From JBMOKT01 sp049323895 (GTDB lineage: Bacteria; Bacillota; Peptococcia; Peptococcales; BICA1-8): DNA of 28,115 nucleotides. A model generated the notes under the pieces. It had not been told where the DNA came from. It worked only from the letters and a program-made list of their open reading frames with translations, and searched no databases. Each line of letters begins with the position of its first letter. The first letter of the stretch is position 1. Position numbers and translations under genes: made by a program. The DNA lies in NCBI GenBank assembly GCA_049323895.1, contig JBMOKT010000041.1:1-28115 (forward strand). Direction: 5' to 3'. Below are positions 22,170 to 28,115 of this stretch, in pieces.

Positions 22170-23006
22170 TTAACATTGTTCCTCGTGGGACATGCCCTCA
22201 CTCAAATATGGTTGATACATCATAATCGCATGATTTTCCGCAATAAACTCATCTTTTAATAATTCCTTGTTTCTATTATATCCCTTTCTGAATATACTAT
22301 TGTGCCTAACATAACCACCCCAGGGTTCATGGGAAATCCAGTGGTCTTTCTCGTATACTTCAAATGTCTCCATAGCCTCGAACCCTGCCCTCCACTCACC
22401 CACTAAATGAGTGTCGGTTAAATATACATTTAACTGGTAAGGTATATTAGTTCCATTATAAATTTGTAAATCAAGATAGTTATATGCGCAGGTTGCACCG
22501 CTGCCAAAGGGTTGGGTCCTATTGACATCAGGGAAAACATCATAACTATGGCGGTGTCTCTCGGTAACAGTCAAAGGTGTGTGCAGGGTCATCCAATAAA
22601 TAAGGTTTGACAACTGGCACAGCCCTCCCCCTATCCCTGGCGAAAAACTGCCATGGGAAAGGACCATCCCTTCAATATATCCTTTTCGCCTGGTAGCTTT
22701 TCCTATCAACCGCCAATAGGAAAAAGTCTCCCCTGGAGAAATGATAACCCCGCTAATCCGTGGAACAGCAAGCTTAAGGTTTTTAATTTTATTATGCTGC
22801 AGCCACATGTCTGCATCCTTTAATTTTCTGAGAAGGGGTGTCTGGTGTTTAAATATTACATAGGGTAATAATGTCCGGCTTGCTTTCCGTGCAAACTTTT
22901 TCCCACCCAAAAACCATTCCAGATAACGCTTGAAAGTATAAAAAATCTTGCCGACTGACACCCTTATCTTTGTTCTCTTTAACGGCTTTAAATTTCCCTC
23001 CGACAA
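22170..23006 (-). CDS. VanW-like protein
   Basis: 278 residues from a TTG behind AGGTGAAAG. The VanW domain covers the middle: ISGVIISPGETFSYWRLIG, then YIEGMVLSHGSFSPGIGGGL with CQLSNLIYWM and TVTERHRHSYDVFP. VanW is the accessory gene of vanB-type glycopeptide clusters, but no ligase, VanX or VanS/R genes are here, so resistance cannot be inferred; the domain is common in Clostridia with no known activity. No export signal, and the N-terminus is very basic (about 15 Lys/Arg in the first 60 residues), which suggests a cytoplasmic or membrane-surface protein. Confidence 0.88.
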   Translation of the reverse strand: MSEGNLKPLKRTKIRVSVGKIFYTFKRYLEWFLGGKKFARKASRTLLPYVIFKHQTPLLRKLKDADMWLQHNKIKNLKLAVPRISGVIISPGETFSYWRLIGKATRRKGYIEGMVLSHGSFSPGIGGGLCQLSNLIYWMTLHTPLTVTERHRHSYDVFPDVNRTQPFGSGATCAYNYLDLQIYNGTNIPYQLNVYLTDTHLVGEWRAGFEAMETFEVYEKDHWISHEPWGGYVRHNSIFRKGYNRNKELLKDEFIAENHAIMMYQPYLSEGMSHEEQC

Positions 23007-23148
23007 GCTCTTTCACCTCAAATCATAACATAATAAAAACAATAACCTTATAAGTCTTTACGAAACTTTTTATAAAAGTCCTTCATATCTAACCTCTTTT
23101 TTTCTAATTTCATATTATATATTATAAATCTGAAAGGAGGATCAAGAT

Positions 23149-23382
23149 ATGTATAGGCAGCAGCCCGAACAACCGGGGCAACTAGGTGGACCAACTTACG
23201 GTTATCCACCATATTTTCCACCATATTATCCACCATATTTCCCGTTTCCGCCATATTTCCCGTTTCCGCCATATTTTCCGTTTCCGCCATTCTATCCGCC
23301 TAGACCGCCCTACTATCCACCAAGACCACCCTACTATCCGCCATATTGGCCACCATACTATGGAATATATGAGCAAGATTAA
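23149..23382 (+). CDS. 77-aa Pro/Tyr/Phe-rich small protein
   Basis: ATG 6 nt after AAAGGAGGATC, one of the best SDs in the window. After a short hydrophilic head (MYRQQPEQPGQLGG) nearly the whole chain is Pro, Tyr and Phe in PPYFPPYY and FPFPPYF repeats, ending GIYEQD. The DNA repeats too (CCGTTTCCGCCATATTTTC units). No signal peptide or cysteine. Composition is like small spore-coat or matrix proteins of Firmicutes, a reasonable but unproven reading; tyrosine cross-linking would fit. A glycine- and tryptophan-rich frame on the other strand is a shadow. Confidence 0.75.
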   Translation: MYRQQPEQPGQLGGPTYGYPPYFPPYYPPYFPFPPYFPFPPYFPFPPFYPPRPPYYPPRPPYYPPYWPPYYGIYEQD

Positions 23383-23396
23383 TTAAAGAGAGTTTA

Positions 23397-23427
23397 AAGG
23401 CAAGCGGGGACGGTTCTTGCTTGCCTT
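23397..23427 (+). terminator. Hairpin after the Pro/Tyr-rich gene, terminator or REP-like
   Basis: AAGGCAAGC and GCTTGCCTT form a perfect 9-bp stem. The 13-nt loop contains GGGGACGGTTCTT, which I recall as a recurrent piece of REP-like repeats in Clostridia. The T-run after it is weak (CAAATTTTG). Confidence 0.55.
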
Positions 23428-23591
23428 CAAATTTTGCCATTTGTCTTTACACAACCTTCTTTACAATTCAAACATGCTAAATTATGATATTAACTGAATA
23501 ATTAAATAGCCGTTATTCTTTCTAGAACCTACGGTTTCTTGAGTGACTATGACTTCAGCCATTTTTAAATATAAGAAGGTAGGTGGAAGAT

Positions 23592-24230
23592 TTGAAAAAA
23601 CCAGTTCTTGATACGGATATTTACGGTATTACCGCCCAGGAATACTCTTTGGGAAGGAGTAATATTGAGGTTGTAAAGGACATGATTGAGGCAGGTATAA
23701 AACTAATTCAATACCGGGAAAAGGAGAGTAAGTCCATAAGGGAGCGCTATGAGGAGTGCAAAAAAATTCGCCGACTCACCAAGGAAGCGGGAGTCACTTT
23801 TATTATTAATGATTACATCGATATCGCTTTATTAGTGGGAGCCGATGGCATTCACCTTGGACAAGATGATCTTCCAATTGAGGAGGTTCGGAGGTTGGTA
23901 GGTCCTGACATGATAATTGGCCTTTCCACCCATTCACCGGAGCAAGCCCAGGATGCAATTAAACGGGGTGCCGATTACATTGGAGTAGGTCCTATGTTTC
24001 CCACCAATACAAAGAAGGATGTCTGTGATGTTGTGGGATTAGAATATCTTGACTATGTGGTAAAAAACCATGATATTCCTTTTGTGGTTATCGGAGGAAT
24101 TAAGCTAGCCAATATTGCCCAGGTAAAAAAACACGGCGCTAAATGTTTTTGCTTGATTACGGAAATTGTAGGCTCCCCAAATATTAAAAAAACTGTACAA
24201 GAAATCAGGAATATTTTAGCCAGTGTTTAA
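23592..24230 (+). CDS. thiE: Thiamine-phosphate synthase
   Basis: 212 residues from a TTG 5 nt after AGGTGG; a GTG three codons earlier is possible. It joins the thiazole phosphate and pyrimidine diphosphate to make thiamine monophosphate. ThiE features are intact: YGITAQEYSLGR at the start, IQYREKESKS (pyrophosphate contact), FIINDYIDIAL, GADGIHLGQDDL, GVGPMFPTNTKKD (GP-x-F-x-T-x-TK loop) and VVIGGIKLANI. Length is normal. It stands alone with no other thi genes and no TPP riboswitch visible upstream, so it may be expressed constitutively or be a paralogue; thiamine diphosphate would serve the oxidoreductase at the left edge among others. Confidence 0.93.
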   Translation: MKKPVLDTDIYGITAQEYSLGRSNIEVVKDMIEAGIKLIQYREKESKSIRERYEECKKIRRLTKEAGVTFIINDYIDIALLVGADGIHLGQDDLPIEEVRRLVGPDMIIGLSTHSPEQAQDAIKRGADYIGVGPMFPTNTKKDVCDVVGLEYLDYVVKNHDIPFVVIGGIKLANIAQVKKHGAKCFCLITEIVGSPNIKKTVQEIRNILASV

Positions 24231-24318
24231 AAAGTTTGTTTATAGTGGTAAGAGGAACAAAAAGGATAAATTATTCGTCTATAAAATTATTTAAACGTTG
24301 GGGGAGGATTTGAACCCT

Positions 24319-25542
24319 ATGAAAAAAATCTTTGCCACTATAATAATTATTTTTCTTATTCTGTTAGCGGGCTGTTCAACCAAGACTGTCGAAACACCTC
24401 CGCAAGTCAATAATGAAAAACCAATCCCCGCTGATAATCAAGAAAAATCAAAGGAGCCCCAGGCTCTAACTAAGGAACAAAAAGAAGAATGGATGAGCTT
24501 TTTATCTTATGTTAATGCAGTAAGTCTGCCTGAATTTAAACAAGATGAAGATATTAATGATAAGACACTTATTAGCTTCTCCCTCTACCACATTCTTAAG
24601 AACCAAAAAGATTTTATAATTGAAACAGATGATTTAAATAGCGGAGAATTTTCTTTCGGGGAGCTACCCAAAATTGGACCTGATGAAGTGGATAAAGCAA
24701 GCTTGCAGCTTTTCGGGAGGACCATTAAGCATCATCAGTCACTAGGCAGCCCCTTAATATTTGAAAAAGGACATTATTGGATTTTACCCCATGGACCTGG
24801 GGAAATTTTTGCTGCACCGAAAATAGTTGATTATCAAGCGAATGGTCAACTATTTACTTTTAAAGTTGAATACTATAATTATGACTTTGAGAACGGTTAT
24901 GTTTTAGAAGATGGTACTAAACTAAGCCAGGAAGAATTCCGCTTGAGGCTCTTGGATAAAGAAGCCCAGCTGGCAAAATACGATCAACCTTTTAAGGTTG
25001 TACAAATCACCTTAAAGAAAGATGGAAATAATTATAGTATTATTGAAAATATTGATATAACACCCCGAGAAACATCTGAAATTTTCCCTTCTGAAAAGGA
25101 TGGTTTTTTCTCCCTGAAAAGAAGGAGTAAAATATATGAAACCGCAGAATGGCATGGGTATAATCCGCAAAATAGTTTTATTTCCTATACAATAGATTTT
25201 CCGGAGAACTGGCTCATTTCCCATACTGTTTTTAACGATGAGAATAATATTAAGAAAGCAGAATTAATCCCACCTGTTCAGTTACAAAAAGGACAACAGC
25301 TTCTGGACAATTGGGGGGTTCACCCTGATCATAAATTAATTTTGCGGGAAAAGATAGAGATAAATAAATTGCCCGGAGAAAGGATTGTGGTTGAAGTTTT
25401 TCCCGATGGCGGTACCAGTAGTTGGTACGCACACTACTACTATTTGCAGGCAATTGATAAGGTATTCTCCCTCGTCTTTTATGAAAATGAACCGGAAAAA
25501 TTAGAACTGCATTATGAAATCCTGGCAAGTTTAAAATATTAA
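24319..25542 (+). CDS. Predicted lipoprotein, unknown function
   Basis: 407 residues from the ATG behind GGGGAGG. A lipoprotein signal (KKIFATIIIIFLILLAGC) ends at Cys19, the LAGC lipobox, followed by a Thr/Pro/Glu-rich linker of about 40 residues. Two globular parts follow. The last 130 residues, beginning ISYTIDFPENWLIS, resemble in pattern the PsbP/DUF1795-type domains of Gram-positive lipoproteins (beta-rich, an early FPENW). The middle holds a YYNYDFENGYVLEDG repeat-like beta section. Function is unknown; it should sit outside on the membrane. It converges on the RTX surface protein gene with a shared bidirectional terminator. Confidence 0.82.
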   Translation: MKKIFATIIIIFLILLAGCSTKTVETPPQVNNEKPIPADNQEKSKEPQALTKEQKEEWMSFLSYVNAVSLPEFKQDEDINDKTLISFSLYHILKNQKDFIIETDDLNSGEFSFGELPKIGPDEVDKASLQLFGRTIKHHQSLGSPLIFEKGHYWILPHGPGEIFAAPKIVDYQANGQLFTFKVEYYNYDFENGYVLEDGTKLSQEEFRLRLLDKEAQLAKYDQPFKVVQITLKKDGNNYSIIENIDITPRETSEIFPSEKDGFFSLKRRSKIYETAEWHGYNPQNSFISYTIDFPENWLISHTVFNDENNIKKAELIPPVQLQKGQQLLDNWGVHPDHKLILREKIEINKLPGERIVVEVFPDGGTSSWYAHYYYLQAIDKVFSLVFYENEPEKLELHYEILASLKY

Positions 25543-25551
25543 ATGAGTTGT

Positions 25552-25586
25552 AAAAAGGGGCACTCAGTAAACGAGTACCCCTTTTT
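25552..25586. terminator. Bidirectional terminator
   Basis: AAAAAGGGG-C-ACTC, loop AGTAAAC, GAGT-A-CCCCTTTTT. Serves the lipoprotein gene (plus) and the RTX protein gene (minus), which converge on it. Confidence 0.93.
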
Positions 25587-25596
25587 AGTAAAGTTT

Positions 25597-28115
25597 TTAG
25601 TTTACTATAGTTATGACCTCCGTGGGACTATGATAATATACCTTTGCTCCCAGAATTTCACTGATAAACCTTAAGGGTATATAACACCTGCCGGAAGCCA
25701 GAAGCTGTGGAGCAACATCTAAGGCATATCTACTACCATTGACTATAACCTCCTGGGAGCCTATAGTAAGAACAATCCTGCTGCCCCATTTTCTAATGAT
25801 AACCTGTTTGAATTGTGCATTCCACTCAACCTCTGCACCTAGTGCTTCACTGATAAAACGAACAGGTGCCAAGGTTCTGCCCTTGGAAGCATCTAAGAAA
25901 AGCACTTCATCAAGGTAGCGGGGCATTCCGCCAACAACTGCTTTAGTATTACCTAATGCCATGGTAATAGTTTGAACCTGCTTCCTAGTACTGAATACTG
26001 CGAATTTGGTTAAATGGTTCACCTGAATAACTGCATTCCAGGTTCCTGTTTCTTGATTATATTCTAAACTCGTCTGAATAGGAACCCATTTACCCAAGAT
26101 TGTGTCAAAGTAATGCACTATTGGCTGTTCTCCAACGGAAACCTTGGCAAAATCATAGGGGAGCCTAATGGTAATGTAATTATGGTCACCAAATTCCCTA
26201 CTACCACTAGTGGTAATTTCGTAGATGTCACTGCTTACTCTCATAAGTAGACCCTCCGAATTAATACTATCCACTTCAAAGAGGTTTACTTTTTCAATTC
26301 TCAGTATTGCATCCCTTGGCAGGACCAAAGGCGGAACCTCAATTATTAAACCAAGATAGGAAATGAGGCCACCGTTATCACGATGTATTAACTGTTCCTG
26401 TCTGTTACTGCCACTACCGCCAGAGTTATTATTTGGCTCTTCAGGTTTAGGTGGATCTGGTGGTTTAAGGAATATCCATATTTCAACATCGTTTAGCGGA
26501 ACCTCGTAGGAAGCTGCGTAGGCAACTGTTGCAGTATCCGTTCCCTCTCCACCTATTAAGATATTATGACCAGCACCTGTATATAATTGGTCATTCCCTG
26601 CACCGCCATCCAGTCTGTCGTCTCCCGACCCGCCAATTAATACATCATCGCCGGAGCTGCCCGATAGATTATCATCACCATCGCCGCCATCCAGAACATT
26701 GTTTTTATGGTCACCAATGAATACGTCATTACCAAAACCACCTGTTGCATTTTCTATGCTGGTAATTCCTCCGACTACCTGGTCAACATATCCCCGAACC
26801 AGGTTCACCAGGATACCCGCCAGGTATTGGGAATAATCTAATGTATCACTTCCTCCACGACCATCAATACTTCCTGTTAAAGAAGCTCCATTCTGGAAGG
26901 TGAAACGGTCTCCCAGCAATCCTCCATTAAGGGTTTCAACAGAGCTATATACTAAATTTTTATTGCCGGCAGAGTATGTGCCTCCTAATAAATTAATTTG
27001 CCAAATAGCTGACAGGTTAAGACCAGAAAGTGAATCGGTAGCAAGACTTCCTGCCAAACTGCTGATATTAGAATATAACCCGTCTATACTTGCTTCTTTA
27101 CCATTGAATCCTGCCAATTCAGCCAAATCCAGCAGATAGAAATTACGGCTGGTTGTGTAATTAGAGTAATCCAGGGTATTTGTACCCCATTGACCATCAA
27201 TATCCCCTATCAGTCGAGAATTATCATAGAAAATAAAGGTGTCATTGCCGGCACCGCCCAAAAGCTGATATGTGCGGATGCCATGGATTCTGAAAATGTC
27301 GTCATTGCTGCCGCCAACAATAATCTCAAATTGGCTGAAAATAAGGCTGTGGCTGCCCCTTTGATAAGTGGCTGTATCATCTAAAGTAAAGGTTGCTGAT
27401 TGATTTATGCCGGTAATCCTATCATCGGCACTGCCGCCAATAATACTATCTATGTTGTAAAATCCTCCTGTAAGGATGCCATCCACTCCGTTAAAACCAT
27501 CAATAGTACCTATTGCGGTCAAAATAACATTTCTTGCTGTAGTATAGCTGCTAAAATCAAGCTCATCATTACCCGACCTTCCGTCCAATTTGCCTTTTAA
27601 GACCACTCCATCAGCCAAACGGAAAATATCATTTCCTTCATCTCCATAAAGAGAAAGAGCAGAATCACTGTTAATTAAGAATGTGTCATTACCCATACCG
27701 CCGCAGATAATTTCAATTGCCCCGCCCAGATATCTTAAACTGCTTGCTCCGTCGGTTGCTGCTATATCCGAGCCGTCTATGTTAATAATCAAATCTAGTG
27801 AAGTATTGAAATCTAGTGTGTCTTCCCCTTGTTTGGCATCTTCATAAACCTGATCATTGCCCCAGCCGTCCTTGAAAATATAAGTATCATTGCCAGATCC
27901 CCCATAAAGTATGTCATCTCCGGGACCGCTGATTAATGTATCATTACCGGCTCCGCCATAAATTGTGTATCCTTTGTTATCACGAATTTCAAATACATCG
28001 TCCTGATTTCCGCCAACCATAGTTTCAAAACTGCTGAATATCAAGGTACGACCGCTGCTCTGGTAGCTGGCTGTATCATCCAGGATAAAGGTGGAAGCCT
28101 GGTTAAGTCCTGTCA
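25597..28115 (-). CDS. Large RTX-repeat surface protein with C-terminal copper-amine-oxidase-N-like domain (5' end outside window)
   Basis: 838 codons are visible; the frame stays open to the right edge, so the N-terminus is missing and the internal TTG at 28044 is not the start. Two blocks of glycine/aspartate nonapeptides (GGxGxDxLx), at about 27885-27965 and 26530-26740 (the second with about eight units), should bind calcium as in RTX proteins. Between them a longer unit recurs at least three times, each with an LIFSSFETMVGG-like strand and a LDGRSGNDELDFSSY-like strand (near 28040, 27345 and 26950). A Pro/Asn/Ser linker (26400-26470) leads to a ZU5-like beta domain ending VNHLTKFAVFS. 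The final 125 residues are a Cu_amine_oxidN1-type domain (GRTLAPVRFISEALGAEVEW, then CYIPLRFISEILGAKV). Probably secreted or wall-attached. Confidence 0.88.
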   Translation of the reverse strand, partial: TGLNQASTFILDDTASYQSSGRTLIFSSFETMVGGNQDDVFEIRDNKGYTIYGGAGNDTLISGPGDDILYGGSGNDTYIFKDGWGNDQVYEDAKQGEDTLDFNTSLDLIINIDGSDIAATDGASSLRYLGGAIEIICGGMGNDTFLINSDSALSLYGDEGNDIFRLADGVVLKGKLDGRSGNDELDFSSYTTARNVILTAIGTIDGFNGVDGILTGGFYNIDSIIGGSADDRITGINQSATFTLDDTATYQRGSHSLIFSQFEIIVGGSNDDIFRIHGIRTYQLLGGAGNDTFIFYDNSRLIGDIDGQWGTNTLDYSNYTTSRNFYLLDLAELAGFNGKEASIDGLYSNISSLAGSLATDSLSGLNLSAIWQINLLGGTYSAGNKNLVYSSVETLNGGLLGDRFTFQNGASLTGSIDGRGGSDTLDYSQYLAGILVNLVRGYVDQVVGGITSIENATGGFGNDVFIGDHKNNVLDGGDGDDNLSGSSGDDVLIGGSGDDRLDGGAGNDQLYTGAGHNILIGGEGTDTATVAYAASYEVPLNDVEIWIFLKPPDPPKPEEPNNNSGGSGSNRQEQLIHRDNGGLISYLGLIIEVPPLVLPRDAILRIEKVNLFEVDSINSEGLLMRVSSDIYEITTSGSREFGDHNYITIRLPYDFAKVSVGEQPIVHYFDTILGKWVPIQTSLEYNQETGTWNAVIQVNHLTKFAVFSTRKQVQTITMALGNTKAVVGGMPRYLDEVLFLDASKGRTLAPVRFISEALGAEVEWNAQFKQVIIRKWGSRIVLTIGSQEVIVNGSRYALDVAPQLLASGRCYIPLRFISEILGAKVYYHSPTEVITIVN

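Noticed and set aside
22170..23006. Vancomycin resistance from the VanW-like gene
   Set aside because: No ligase, dehydrogenase, dipeptidase or two-component genes accompany it; isolated VanW domains are common in Clostridia.
23048..23376. Minus-strand ORFs with NMAETGNMAE or Trp-rich repeats
   Set aside because: Reverse complement of the Pro/Tyr-rich gene; only the plus frame has an SD and starts cleanly.
23383..23591. TPP riboswitch before thiE
   Set aside because: The CTGAGA and ACCTGATCTGG-type conserved blocks are not present; only an AT-rich leader was found.

Overview
The window reads as chromosomal DNA from a low-GC, strictly anaerobic Firmicute of the Clostridia, probably near the Peptococcaceae-type lineages. 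This rests on AGGAGG ribosome binding sites, frequent TTG/GTG starts, a 2-oxoacid:ferredoxin oxidoreductase start, B12-dependent mutase chemistry, a VanW-like protein and a copper-amine-oxidase-type surface domain. No tRNA, rRNA, CRISPR array, transposase or phage gene was seen.

Region 1 (about 1-8970, all minus strand) is the most interesting part. In transcription order it holds an HTH_12-FCD regulator, an unrecognised 145-aa protein, a RidA/YjgF-like deaminase, a fold-type-I PLP enzyme, an FAD oxidoreductase with a ferredoxin-like cysteine cluster, a 79-aa protein, an adenosylcobalamin-type mutase (N-terminal B12 domain joined to a KamD/OraE-like barrel), a P-loop ATPase resembling the KamB reactivase, and the first codons of a probable 2-oxoacid:ferredoxin oxidoreductase. 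The set looks like a B12-radical amino acid (or related) degradation pathway whose substrate I cannot name. The domain order is the reverse of OraE, and the lysine that holds PLP in the known aminomutases is absent at its usual place (His+11). The regulator gene and the 145-aa gene have near-identical promoters (TTGAAA-N17-TAAAAT), each followed by the same CTCAYTGATGAG inverted repeat, so the FCD regulator probably controls both.

Region 2 (9000-11388, minus) is a four-gene run: ProC/ComER-like reductase, QueG-like double Fe-S protein, a tiny SWIM-type zinc finger protein and a PPC/DUF296 protein, closed by a terminator. Region 3 (11654-18038, minus) holds a TraB-family membrane protein, a C39-like peptidase domain protein, a PAS-PAS-PAS-GGDEF-EAL c-di-GMP protein, a DEAD-box helicase and an ArsC/Spx-like thioredoxin-fold protein. 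Region 4 (18167-20871) is a MarR-controlled operon (MarR, FMN-binding protein, membrane protein) with a textbook promoter and two palindromic operators, divergent from an MBL-fold hydrolase. Region 5 (20882-25586) has a BaiN/HI0933-type flavoprotein, a VanW-like protein, a Pro/Tyr/Phe-rich 77-aa protein, ThiE and a lipoprotein. Region 6 (25597 to the right edge, minus) is the 3' part of a large surface protein with RTX calcium-binding repeats and a C-terminal copper-amine-oxidase-N-like domain.

The intergenic spacers are unusual. Several are built from degenerate short tandem arrays of 6-, 7-, 8- and 9-bp units. Two spacers far apart (91-659 and 11409-11653) carry the same modules in the same order and orientation relative to the downstream gene. 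Many gene starts given here are moved inward from the longest open frame to the codon best placed behind a Shine-Dalgarno sequence.
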